Assembly (NCBI RefSeq): GCF_045679555.1
Contig: NC_092110.1
Span: 3,363,390-3,427,389, forward strand
Direction: 5' to 3'
From: Salvelinus alpinus
Lineage: Eukaryota > Chordata > Actinopteri > Salmoniformes > Salmonidae
Length of the DNA stretch: 64,000 nt
Shown here in pieces: positions 48,601-59,461 of this stretch. Made by a program: the position numbers and the translations under genes. The notes below the pieces were generated by a model. It was not told the DNA's origin and searched no databases. It saw nothing but the letters and a program-made list of their open reading frames with translations. Within the stretch, counting starts at the first letter, position 1. Each line of letters opens with the position of its first letter.

Positions 48601-49226
48601 AGATTTGCACTTTTAACACCAAAGTACATTCATCTCTAGGAGACAGAACGTGTCTCCTTCCTGAGCGCAGTATGACGGCTGAGTGGTCCCATGGTGTTTA
48701 TACTTGCGTACTATTGTTCGTACAGATGAACGTGCTACCTTCAGGCGTTTGGAAATTGCTCCCAAGGATAAACCAGACTTGTGGAGGTCCACCATTTCTT
48801 TTCTGAAGTCTTGGCTGATTTCTTTTGATTTTCCCATGATGTGAAGCAAAGAGGCACTGAGTTTGAAGGTAGGCCTTGAAATACATCCACAGGTACACCT
48901 CCAATTGACTCAAATGATGTCAATTAGCCTATCAGAGCTTCTAAAGCCATGACATAATTTTCGGTATTTTTCCAAGCTGTTTAAAGGCACAGTCAACTTA
49001 GTGTATGTAAACTTCTGACCCACTAGAATGGTGATACAGTGAATTATAAGTGAAATAATCTGTCTGTAAACAATTGTTGGAAAAATTACTTGTGTCATGC
49101 ACAAAGTAGATGTCCTAACCGACTTGCCAAAACTATAGTTTGTTAACAAGAAATTTGTGGAGTGGTTGAAAAACGAGTTTTAATGACGCCAACCTAAGTG
49201 TATGTAAACTTCCGACTTCAACTGTA
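48601..49226 (-). mobile_element. Sleeping-Beauty-type Tc1 end with IR/DR repeats
   Basis: Minus-strand codons 48837-48613 start MGKSKEISQDFRKEMVDLHK, the PAI DNA-binding subdomain of salmonid Tc1 (Sleeping Beauty type) transposase. The frame then degrades. The terminal region has two direct repeats of the IR/DR type: inner TTAGTGTATGTAAACTTCTG at 48998-49017 and outer TAAGTGTATGTAAACTTCCG at 49195-49214, about 200 bp apart. The C-terminal half and the other end are absent. Confidence 0.92.
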
Positions 49227-49324
49227 TATATTAGTGTAGTTTTAGTTATAAAAATTGTTTGCGAATGCGCCTAACGTTCGCAATTAGCGCTAACTAGCTA
49301 ATGTTAAATATCCCTGCCCTCTGA

Positions 49325-50300
49325 CTTTTTTTATTTTTATTTATTTCACCTTTATTTAACCAGGTAGGCTAGTTGAGAACAAGTTCTCATTTACAACTGC
49401 AACCTGGGCAAGATAAAGCATAGCAGTGTGAACAGAGAACAACACAGAGTTACACATGGAGTAAACAATAAACAAGTCAATAACACAGTAGGGGGGGAAA
49501 AATGAGTCTATATACATTATGTGCAAAAGGCATGAGGAGGTAGGCAATAAATAGGCCATAGGAGCGAATAATTACAATTAACACTGGAGTGATAAATCAT
49601 CAGATGATCATGTGCAAGTAGAGATACTGGTGTGCAAAAGAGCAGAAAAGTAAATAAATAAAAACAGTAAGGGGATGAGGTAGGTAAATTGGGTGGGCTG
49701 TTTACAGTTGGGACTATGTACAGCTGCAGCGATCGGTTAGCTGCTCAGATAGCAGATGTTTAAAGTTGGCGAGGGAAATAAAAGTCTCCAACTTCAGCGA
49801 TTTTTGCATTTCGTTCCAGTCACAGGCAGCAGAGAACTGGAAGGAAAGGCGGCCAAATGAGGTGTTGACTTTTGGGATGATCAGTGAGATATACCTGCTG
49901 GAGCGCGTGCTACGGGTGGGTGTTGTTATCGTGACCAGTGAACTGAGATAAGGCGGAGCTTTACCTAGCATGGACTTATAGATGACCTGGAGCCAGTGGG
50001 TCTGGCAACGAATATGTAGCGAGGACTAGCCGACTAGAGCATACAGGTCGCAGTGGTGGGTGGTATTTACATTTAAGTCATTTAGCAGACGCTCTTATCC
50101 AGAGCGACTTACAAATTGGTATAAGGTGTTTTAGTAACAAAACGGATGGCACTATGATAAACTGCATCTAGTTTGCTGAGTAGAGTATTGGAAGCTATTT
50201 TGTAGATGACATCGCCGAAGTCGAGGATCGGTAGGATAGTCAGTTTTACTAGGGTAAGTTTGGCGGCGTGACTAGTTAGCATGTCACCGTCCGTGGCTCT
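49325..50300 (-). mobile_element. LINE 3' end, same family as 7868-9027, carrying a SINE tail
   Basis: The minus strand encodes SSLVTITTPTRSTRSSRYIS and FGRLSFQFSAACDWNEMQKS, as in the plus-strand copy at 8400-8560. The UTR begins with the reverse complement of GGTTAAATAAAGGTGAAATA near 49345. An L2-type stem-loop tail (50067-50113) interrupts it. Confidence 0.88.
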
Positions 50301-51098
50301 GGAGAAAAGCCTTACTACACAAACTATGAGCTAACGTAACTAGGTAGCTAAACGTCAGATAAATACTCCTGCCCTGCTGGGATAACATTAGCTAGCATCT
50401 CACCACGTGGAAAAGTGACTACACGAACGGTGAGCTAACATTAACTAGCTGGCTAACTAGCGCTCAAAGGACTTATGGGCTCAATGTTTTCCAATACAAA
50501 CCATAAACATGACTAATCAAATGACCTGTGAAGTCAGTTATACATGTCAGCAGGGATGGAAATTAAGCTAGCCCGAGTCTAGTACCTTTCAGTCTGGACT
50601 AGTAGACAATATGCCAAACCAGCCTGACACAGCAAACATTGCATGCCACCGATTTAGGAACTGAATGTAGAAATTGTGGTCTGCTGGTCAGTGCCTAAAA
50701 TCTTTATGTTTACATCCCTGCACATCAGTCCCTTTCAGACGATCCCCCTATCACTGTTAGCCTTGAGGTCACTGAGGAGGACCGAGAGTTTTACCTTTCC
50801 TCTTGAGAATTTGAGTCAGAAGTACAGTCGCATAACTCATCGCAATGCTTCACCTCTTCTGGCAAATAGTACCCTAAACTGTCCTGATTATTTAGTTGAG
50901 CATTCCAGATAATTCCTCCATCCCAGCAGAAATGTCCCATCCACATAGTAGGACTTTAGATGTGCAGATAGACCAAAGCCCAGTCTATTTTACTGTTACT
51001 GTAGTCAAGTTGTTGGGTTATGGTATTTAAATATAGATATACCATTTCAGTAATCAACATGGCTAGCTAGTAAATGTAACTATTTTTGGTGGTCTTTC

Positions 51099-51215
51099 AG
51101 ACGGGCGAACCTGAAACCGAGTGACAATGCTCAGGTCTGCAGTTGCCATTTTCCGTTGGGTAAGAGAAATGGCCCTGTATTTACCAGAAAAGGAAGCTCC
51201 ACACAACAAAGGGGG
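51099..51215 (+). pseudogene. THAP-type zinc-binding domain fragment (single exon)
   Basis: An acceptor TGGTCTTTCAG precedes codons for RANLKPSDNAQVCSCHFPLG then KRNGPVYLPEKEAPHNKG, and a donor GGTAAGC follows. The N-x-C-x-x-HF pattern matches the C-terminal half of the THAP DNA-binding domain found in several transposases. The nearby YqaJ segment suggests one ISL2EU-like element. Confidence 0.5.
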
Positions 51216-51653
51216 TAAGCAATAATTTAAACATCAGATATATACATTTCTGCGATAAAATGCAATGTGAATTGTTTTACTGAATGAAACTGGGGAGATG
51301 CACTCAGACCAGCCTTTGTGATTTAACTTATGAACAGGCAGGAATGACCGGGGCTTTCAGCAAGTAAGACACGGGGTAAGATATAATTTGAACATCACAG
51401 ATATAAATTCCCAATGTGCCCATGATACAGTTAACTACATTACTTTAGTTGGCTGCTTTGAGCAAAACATATGTTATATAACCTATTCTGGGAGCCTAAT
51501 TTTTGTGTATGAACTATGTGTAATATTTTTGGGTCCATAGCCTTCCCTGAAAACAGGTACTGACAGGAGGCACGACTAGAACACTGATCCAGTGTACCCT
51601 CAAATAAAGGTAAGAACGGAAACTGACTTGTGCAAAAACAATTTACAAGATAT

Positions 51654-52061
51654 TTACAGATGTTCACTGTTGCAGTTGACAAACTCTAATCCAGCAATAT
51701 AAATCTGCCAGAGGTTGTCATGCTGGATGGGGATGAAGCAAGTGTCCCTTCCAGAGATGTGGAGCTGCCCTTGGACCTGGTGCCAGTAAGGATAGTCTTC
51801 ACTGAGCCTGTAAGACCCTCCCTCCTCCTGGATATAAAAATCATTCAACTTCACTGCCTCTTCAACGGTAAGGTCCCTTGCACCATATGGACACTTGACC
51901 TCCACCACTGCTGTGGTGCCCATCAGACCATCCGGTGAGGCACCCAGGATCCCAGACCATGTGACCCAAAGTCCTGACTCCTGCACATCCATCCTTGTAG
52001 CCATATTGAATGCCTTGATGCCCTCCTCTTCTTTATCGGTGCCCCACTTTGCAGACAACAC
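51654..52061 (-). pseudogene. YqaJ-type recombinase/exonuclease domain, transposon-derived
   Basis: The open frame encodes SGILGASPDGLMG, VEVKCPYGARDLTVEEAV and YPYWHQVQGQLHISGRDTC. This is the PD-(D/E)xK nuclease core of YqaJ viral-recombinase-like proteins, with Asp in SPDG and Glu-x-Lys in VEVK visible. In fish such domains are encoded by ISL2EU-type DNA transposons. An upstream exon at about 52725-52640 (KCSYSEGRLTSFVRASMRDEV, followed by GTGAGT) probably belongs to the same gene. The nuclease segment itself has no internal stop. Confidence 0.75.
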
Positions 52062-52087
52062 CCCATCTAATGACTAAACACCTTGAA

Positions 52088-52195
52088 ATCAAATCAAATT
52101 TTATTGGTCACATACACATGGTTAGCAGATGTTATTGCAAGTGTAGCGAAATGCATTTGTTGTAAGAAATGTGCTATATAAATAGTTTGATTTGA
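52088..52195 (-). repeat. LINE 3' tail
   Basis: AATCAAATTTTATTGGTCAC then ATACACATGGTTAGCAGATG, the same repeat as 43425-43500. It lies between the two YqaJ-type exons. Confidence 0.85.
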
Positions 52196-52199
52196 TTGA

Positions 52200-54410
52200 T
52201 GACATTAGTTTTAGAATATTAATAAACTGTCATTTTCACATGAGAACAAACGCAGTTTTTCCATAAACTTTGAATTGACACCTTGGATTTTATCACTTGA
52301 CATCAATCATATAGTGGGAAGGATTCTATAAATCAAGACTGAATGCATTTACCACTCTGAATAAATAAATGCTGTGCCTTTTGAAGATTTGTCTCGTCAT
52401 GAAACTACAATACAGGCTGGATGTCTAAAAGTCAATTTTTTGAATGTGAATAGATTTTTAGATTTATTTTCAATGACATTCCAGAACTGAGTAATCACTC
52501 ATCGAAGTCTGGTATCCGGGTATTCAATAATTGATTAAGTGGCTCTTTTATTTTAGAATGTTGACAGATGTGTAGAAAACATTGTATTGCTAAGATGCTC
52601 AAACTTAATTTAATAGCTACACTCACCGACACAGGATACACTTCATCCCTCATGCTGGCCCTGACGAAACTGGTTAATCGCCCTTCACTATAGCTGCACT
52701 TCTCAAAATGGCCAGACTTCTAGTGGTCTTCTCCCCTTTTAATGCTCTTATGCTCACCCTTGAAAAATGCCATAAGGTCTGAACTAGACACCAAAGTCGA
52801 CATACTGTACAAAGACTTATCTAGTCTAAGTAAAACAAAATAAAAAAATGTATCTACTGCTCTGCTAACTAGCTAGCTAAAGTGTAGTCAGTGGCTAGCT
52901 AAGACATACAAAGGGGACGCACATTCATGGATTGAGCACAAACGTCTCTCTGATCGCGCTGGTGAATGGTAGCTGACAGTGTGATTAGAGATGAGGAGCT
53001 CGCTGCAGGAATTCGTAGTCTTGCTGAAGTCTTCTCTGTTGCTAATTAGCATTTTCGAGGAGAATATATTGAGAACACTCGATTTGTCCTAGAGAATTAC
53101 ATGGCTATCAAAACATCACGCCAGGGTAAGCCTACACGAAACACAGACCGTATATGAAGTATTCTAAAATTGAAAAATGATTGGAACCATTACCGGGTTT
53201 TCCCGCTAGGTTTTATGGGTATTATATAGTGTCCACTGTGCTGTCGATGACCCAGCCCACCTTCTAGGCGTGTGTAATTGCAAGAGAAAAGCGCTATAAT
53301 CATCATGTACAACAAATGTTTACAAAGGATTGCATTTAATGAACTAAAACATTCTTAGAGGTACATTTAAATGATAAAAGTGAAGAGTTATGGTGTACCT
53401 TTTAGATGCTAATTTATCATATTTTAGGTGTTTGTTAACAAACCAAAACGTGACATTCTTGAACAACGGAGACGTGGATGAGTCATCCCCATGTGTCGTT
53501 TTGCAGATAACCATCTCTAGATAACTTCAGAAAAAGTTTCAATTTCTGAAGCTTGATTTTCGTTTATGGATTTCGTTTATCATCAGATTTGGAGATGATG
53601 CCTGGTCCAAAGTAAACCACGTTTCCAACGCATACAACCTTGTCGCGATGCATGATGACAGGACATAGATTTACAAAAGTGTTGGATTGGAAGTGTGACT
53701 GTCATTGTATACAGGTAAGATGTACAGTCAATGGTACGTGACCGTAAATACGTATGAGTACACCGGTCCGGACCTCGGTCATTTTTAATAATTTGATAAA
53801 AATAAATGTATTTTGTACACAAAGAAAATAAATTACAGGTCAACATATAAATATTGTTCCGAGTATTGATTAAACAAACCTCAGAACGCTTTATTCTTGA
53901 TCTGACCGATTTCTAATCGCGCCTGACTCTTTGCGAACGAGTGGAATCATGAACAGTGATTTTTGTTCATTATGTTCGTCTGCGTCCCCGATATATGTGC
54001 CTTTTTAGCCGCACATTCACACCAAAGACTACAATATGAAGATAGGCTAAAAGTGCTTCTCCAATACAAATCCCGATCACAGGCGATGTCATGGCGATGT
54101 TGGCTAGCTAAACTCATGCGCAGAGAAACGTCATCGGGGCAAACGGCCGTTTCGCGCCGAACTGCGCATGTGTAGGCCGTCAAATCAAAGTCACACAAAG
54201 TCACATATGAAGTTGTTTTTGACGAAAAATGTAAGTGTCACTTTCACATGGTTGGAGTAATAACATGTCAAACTACGTAAAACATTGGCTCGAAGCTAGG
54301 TTGTACATTTAAGATTTCGAGAAAATTAACAACTAAGGAAGAATGCTTTACTTTCCTCATTGACTTCTCAAACCCCTGGTCTGTTTCGCAAGCGTACCCT
54401 GAAGGTTTAG
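52200..54410. other. No gene recognised
   Basis: Apart from the possible YqaJ upstream exon (52640-52725), no coding exon, RNA gene or clear repeat was identified here. Confidence 0.45.
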
Positions 54411-54984
54411 AACCTCTTTGCTCACGGGCTTTCAAAAGGCTAACTCCGCCCTCTCGGAGAAGGGTGCAATTGCGGCTTGTAATTCGGGGCGTTCCTGCAT
54501 GTGGCTATTTCTGCATCTACAGGAACCACTCTTTATCCCTATATTGTTTTGTTTTTTTAAAGATATATCAGGCGGGGGGGAGTGTATCTTGGGAAATGGC
54601 GACTGTGCTTGAATCTGAAAGTGCGGCAAGTGAAGTGTGTGTGATAATGAATGAAAAATTGTGAAATCAAAGAATGGAACAAAATGAGCAAAAGTTGTAG
54701 TAAAAGAAAAGTACCGGTCCAATAATACATTTCTTATTGGACTGTGATTTCTGGACAAGAGGGTTCATTTGGGAAATCCATTTGTAATACTGAGGACTGT
54801 GAAGAAAGCAGCGGGAAAGGTGGATTCAATAAAGGTGACTAGAAGCGGCCTTGTTTTGGTTAATTGTGTCGATGAAGAACAGAAGAAGCGTGCAATGGAT
54901 CTGGCAAAATTGCACACGTCAGAAGTACCTGTATTCCTCTTCGGAGTAGGGCGCCTGCCAAAGGAGTTATAGCTGGAGTTTCGT

Positions 54985-55222
54985 TATATTTTTTTTAACC
55001 TTTATTTAACAAGGCAAGTCAGTTAAGAACAAATTCTTATTTACAATGACAGCCTACCCCAGACAAACCTGGAAGGCACTGGGCCAATTGTGCACCGGTC
55101 TATGGGACTCCCGATCACAGCCGGTTGTGATACAGCCCAGGATCAAACCAGGGTCTGTAGTGACGACTCTAGCACTGAGATGCAGTGCCTTAGACCGCTG
55201 TGCCACTCGGGAGCCACCGATG
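54985..55222 (-). mobile_element. tRNA-derived SINE with the shared 3' tail
   Basis: In minus orientation: GGCTCCCGAGTGGCACAGCG (A-box-like), GGTTTGATCCTGGGCTGTAT (B-box-like), a body, then TGTCATTGTAAATAAGAATT and GTTAAATAAAGGTTAAAAAA. The tail matches the Hpa I-type SINEs although the head differs. Confidence 0.9.
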
Positions 55223-55623
55223 AGTACCTTAGTCAGAAAATCCTAGAAGTGGTCAGTGCACTTCGCATGACCCGTATGGTAAATAGAACAAAGGAGAAAA
55301 GCCTATCAATATTATTGTGGTTTGAGGAGACTCTACCTGAACATGTGAAACTTGGAAATGTGTGGTGAGAGCATTTGTCCAAACCATTACAGTGTGGTAA
55401 TTGTAAAGGATATGGTCACGGATAAAATGTTTGCAGATGGGACAAGTATGGTATTGAAGAATCAGGGAATGGAAAATGTGGTGGGGTTCATACTCCGGAC
55501 TTCCTTGAGTGCCCTGTTAGGCTGAAGGAGGTCAAGGTGCAAGGATCAGGACTGTGCACCGGATCTCCTATGTGGAGACGGTGAAGAGAGTTGAAGGGGC
55601 AAGAGGAAAGTGTTGAAGATATG

Positions 55624-56199
55624 TGTAACGGATGTGAAATGGCTAGCTAGTTAGCGGGTACGCGCTACTAGCGTTTCAATCAGTTACGTCACTTGCTCTG
55701 AAACCTAGAAGTAGTGTTGCACCTTGCTCTTCAAGGGCCATGGCCTTTGTGGAGCGATGGGTAACGATGCTTCGTGGGCGACCGTTGTTGATGTGTGCAG
55801 AGGGTCCCTGGTTCGCGCCCGTGTCGGGGCGAGGGGACGGTTTAAAGTTATACTGTTACATTGATGCTGTTGACCCGGATCACTGGTTGCTGCGGAAAAG
55901 GAGGAGGTTGAAAGGGGGGTGAGTGTAACGGATGTGAAATGGCTAGCTAGTTAGCGGGTACGCGCTACTAGCGTTTCAATCAGTTACGTCACTTGCTCTG
56001 AAACCTAGAAGTAGTGTTGCACCTTGCTCTGCAAGGGCCGTGGCCTTTGTGGAGCGATGGGTAACGATGCTTCGTGGGGTGGCCTTTGTGGAGCGATGGG
56101 TAACGATGCTTCGTGGGCGACCGTTGTTGATGTGTGCAGAAGGTCCCTGGTTCGCGCCCATGTCGGGGCGAGGGGACGGTTTAAAGTTATACTGTTACA
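55624..56199 (+). mobile_element. TRIM-like element: two terminal repeats around a 63-bp interior
   Basis: Direct repeats 55624-55860 (237 bp) and 55924-56199 (276 bp) both start TGTAACGGATGTGAAATGGC and end AAAGTTATACTGTTACA, giving TG...CA ends. The 63-bp interior ends with a purine-rich run, AGGAGGAGGTTGAAAGGGGG, just before the second repeat. The second repeat is 39 bp longer because of an internal tandem duplication (56040-56117). ATGTG occurs at both outer borders and could be a 5-bp target duplication. No coding capacity. Confidence 0.7.
55741..55840 (+). other. tRNA-like Pol III box region within the terminal repeat
   Basis: GTGGAGCGATGGGTAACGAT resembles an A box, and GGTTCGCGCCC at 55810-55820 matches the B-box consensus, about 50 bases downstream. 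The same region is in the second repeat. No full tRNA cloverleaf could be drawn. Confidence 0.5.
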
Positions 56200-56569
56200 T
56201 GTGGCGGTGGATGCATTGCAACCAGTTGCTAGTGTTTTAAGTCAATTGATTTATCTGGATACAGTCATTGTGAAGAAAGAGGATTCTGTGGCATTTATAG
56301 CCACAGTGATTTAATTGTAGAGCACAAGTGTCCAAGAAGCTGAACATCATATCTGCAGCCAATAAGTTTTTGTGGCTCCAAGAGTTCATGGCAAGGACTA
56401 TTGTAGCTAGGATATGTTCCACCTCACAGGAGTCTTCAGAGACCATGTAGGGACCTTTTTTTGATAGATGGTATGATATTTTATTCATTTTTACCCACAT
56501 TATTTCATTTTTTTAAATCCTTATTATCATGACCCAATTGTTGCGAACGCCATTACACCATAGAAGAAG

Positions 56570-57060
56570 AACGGCGACAGGCGGGGGCGCTCCAGTACAG
56601 TAGGTGGCGTTAATGTCTATAACGTTGGATGGCAGTAGAAGGGCGATAGCGGTAACGAGTTAGCCGTACAGTGTCCTTCGTCCCCGCATTTCTGTTAACG
56701 ACAGCAGGTGGGAGTGAAGGACACTGTGTGCTAGCTAAGGCAGCTAGTCCGGTACAATGCAGGTGGGGGCGACACTGTGTGCTAACTAACTAGCAACTTG
56801 TTAGCTAACACACGGTGTCGCCCCAGCCTCCCGTCTGCTGTGCTAGCGGGAAGCAGGAGCGACATTCGCACCCGCCTGTTACAGTTTTCTCCGGTACGCA
56901 GCCGGCCGGAGGCGTGTGCGACACCGTGTGCTAGCTAACTAGTAAGCTAGTATGCTGTCTCCCCAGCCTCCCACCTGCTCTGGTAGCGGTAAGCGGTGGC
57001 GACACCGGTAGACCGTGTCCTTCGCCCCTGCCTGTCGCGCACTGTTTTCCGTATTTCAGG
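56570..57060. repeat. Imperfect inverted and tandem repeat cluster
   Basis: GGCGACACTGTGTGCTAACT at 56768 pairs with AGCTAACACACGGTGTCGCC ending 56822, and related GTGTGCTAGCTAA and CAGCCTCCC blocks recur at 56725, 56826, 56925 and 56960. GC-rich and non-coding. Confidence 0.75.
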
Positions 57061-57196
57061 TAACGACGTTGAGAGCAGGTTTATTTCCCTTTTGACCCAC
57101 ATTTAAAAGTGTCACAAACATGTAGATTTGGGGAATGCCGACATGCAGGAACGCCCCAAATTGCAGGCTGCAGTTGCACAATATTGCCCTCTAGCA

Positions 57197-57370
57197 CATT
57201 GTTTCCCAACCAGGGGTACTATCACCCCTGAATACATGGCCTATCAACGGGGTACCTGAGAAGACTCATGAGACCATAGGCCTACTGGTAAAATGCACAC
57301 GACGACGGTACTCCAGGCATAGCAAAACTCAGTTGGTCTTACACTAACCGAAAAGGGTTGGGAACCACTG
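57197..57370. mobile_element. Short hAT MITE with 8-bp target duplication
   Basis: The ends CATTGTTTCCCAACC and GGTTGGGAACCACTG are inverted. CTCTAGCA flanks both sides (57189-57196 and 57371-57378). At 174 bp it is shorter than the relative at 44396-44763 and reads in the opposite orientation. Confidence 0.95.
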
Positions 57371-57589
57371 CTCTAGCAGCACAGACGTGAAACGAACTAC
57401 CCCATCTCCCAGTCGGTGAAGTAGGCAACAAGAGACGCTGCTGAAAGTGTTTTGGTAGATGCTGGACGAGGCAATTTTAAAACCGCACCGCAACAGCGGC
57501 CGTGTCAACAGATATCCAAAAACAAACAATATCCGACTCTCGGAGAATGAGTACACAACTGGTAAATAGTCGCTTATATACAGGATACG

Positions 57590-58183
57590 CAGGGGTGAAA
57601 GTACTCTGGTACGGCACCACAGTCAAATAAATAGTTGGGGTACGCCGTACCAATAATACACGAGCCTATCACTAAACAGAATGTAAAGAAAAATGTAGGC
57701 TATTACACTATTTTTTTTAATCATTACCGCATGAAAATGAGCGATTGTTCTTGAAAACGGATATAGCCTACGCTCCCAAATGCGATGTGGTTCGAAGAGG
57801 ACACTTAACATTTTTCCAAGGCAGAGATTAGGTGGCGCCACCGAGACGCGTGCGTACAGCAGTAGATTCTGGCCAAATGTCATTGCACTTTTTGGTGTTT
57901 TGTGTAATATGTCTATTTCCATTTACCACTGTTTGGAGGCTGGATATGTTGCGAGTGGTTGAACGTGCGCAGGTAGCCTAGTAAAGGAGCCTTTTGAAGT
58001 GATTGTTTGACAATCAGATAACATCATGACTGGTTGTGTTTATGCCACGGTAAATGTAATACGTTAAAAAAATGTAATGACAGATCTTTACGACTAGGCC
58101 CACAGAGATGCTATTGAATGAATAGGGATTATATATGTAATTCTTCCCATACCGGGAAGAAATTAAATCTACCTTCACCCCTG
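57590..58183. mobile_element. Second copy of the CAGGGGTGAAAGTA hAT-like element
   Basis: The ends CAGGGGTGAAAGTA and TACCTTCACCCCTG are inverted. Internal blocks (GTGAAAGTA..., CCGAGACGCGTGCG, GGAGCCTTTTGAAGTGATTG) match the copy at 20795-21412. No clear target duplication is seen. Confidence 0.85.
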
Positions 58184-58518
58184 TAGGTCAGTCCAGTGGC
58201 TAGCTGCCAACAGATATTTATATTGCAGTAACGTTGAAGGGCTTTGGCTAGTATTACATAATCCGTTAGAAGGATGAAGTATGTCTAACGTTAAATGGCG
58301 CATACCTCAGCAGGAGAAAAAAAGACGCAAAATTCTCATAACTTTACTTTACAGAAAGTAGGCAACTGAGACAAACAGTGATGTGGGCATGTGGTGCTCA
58401 TTGGTGAGGTTGAGGCAGCAATGCATGCAGAGGAGACAGTTTAGTACAGTGATTCCCAAACTTGGTGTCGGGGCCCCATGTGTGGTCCCCTGAGAAACCG
58501 GGTTAAACAAAGAACTTA

Positions 58519-58716
58519 AATATCTCCACATGGCCCATCTTCCTTATAGGCCTACATTAAAATGCAATCAATTCTCGCGATCACCCATACGTAAAATGTA
58601 TGCACGCATGACTGTAAGTCACTTTGGATAAAAGCGTCTGCTAAATGCCATATATATTAATATGAAAATCTCCACATGGCCCATCGTTTTATAGGCCTAC
58701 ATTAAAATGCAAACAA
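58519..58716. repeat. Direct repeats of about 50 bp flanking a SINE tail
   Basis: ATCTCCACATGGCCCATC plus TTATAGGCCTACATTAAAAT occurs at 58522-58563 and 58669-58708. Between them lies GTAAGTCACTTTGGATAAAA plus GCGTCTGCTAAATGCC, an L2-type tail. Confidence 0.85.
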
Positions 58717-59461
58717 TACAGCTCTAAAAATGTCCTACGTATTTGTTTCCGCGCTAATGCTACATGTCAGTGTGAATAATTTCTCATATTTCCACCGTTT
58801 CAGGGCTATAACATTACAGCTGTATAGCTAATAGGCTATGTGTTTGTAGTTCAACTGAGGTGAATTAACCTATGGCCGTCTAGGTGATAATGGCTGGGAT
58901 CATTTTTGCTTGTTTTTGTTGTTCTCCAAATAGCGTTTTAAAAGTTTTCTAATTGTTTAGAAATGCAGTTAAGCTGACAACTGCAATGCAATGGCAGTAA
59001 TGGAAAATCTCTTCTGACTTGCCCTTTGTAAAGATGGGGATCTGAAAGATTGTGGAGGCAATTTATCCTGCTCGTCAAATTGTCTTTTCCAGACGGATGT
59101 CTTGGACTGAAGGAGAGGTATGTGAAAGCTTATTGAAATGACATTGTGCTTTCATATAGATTTATTGTGGCAAACAATAACGTAGACCTAATTCATCATA
59201 CTCAAACCAAGTTCTATTTTCTTAAAGGAGTAGTTAGGTAGGTAGTTACCAATAAAGGCGGCATTCCGAGTTAATCAACGTTTCCCCCCATATTTTATTA
59301 CAGTGTATCTGAAATCTGCAAGGCTGTTGGGATCTCCTTACGGATGGGTGTGGGCAAAGACTCTCCCCTTACGCCGCTGAGCCGTCCTACTTGGAGTCCC
59401 CTCCACGTCCATCTCCATCCCATTTAGCCACAGTAGCCATATCCTGATCGCTGGCTCCAAG

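Larger units (their letters stand above)
54590..56470 (+). pseudogene. LINE ORF1 relic, copy 3, interrupted by a SINE and a TRIM-like element
   Basis: 54600-54970 encodes the N-terminal part (VDSIKVTRSGLVLVNCVDEE). 55230-55370 continues (MTRMVNRTKEKSLSILLWFE). 55385-55560 has zinc-knuckle-like cysteines (LQCGNCKGYG). 56215-56320 holds the C-terminal VAFIATVI block shared with copy 1. A SINE and a TRIM-like element split it. Frames are broken throughout. Confidence 0.75.

Noticed and set aside
59091-59115. Upstream 5' UTR exon of slc5a6
   Set aside because: TCCAG and GAGAGGTATGTG could be splice sites, but there is no coding or transcript evidence to support it.
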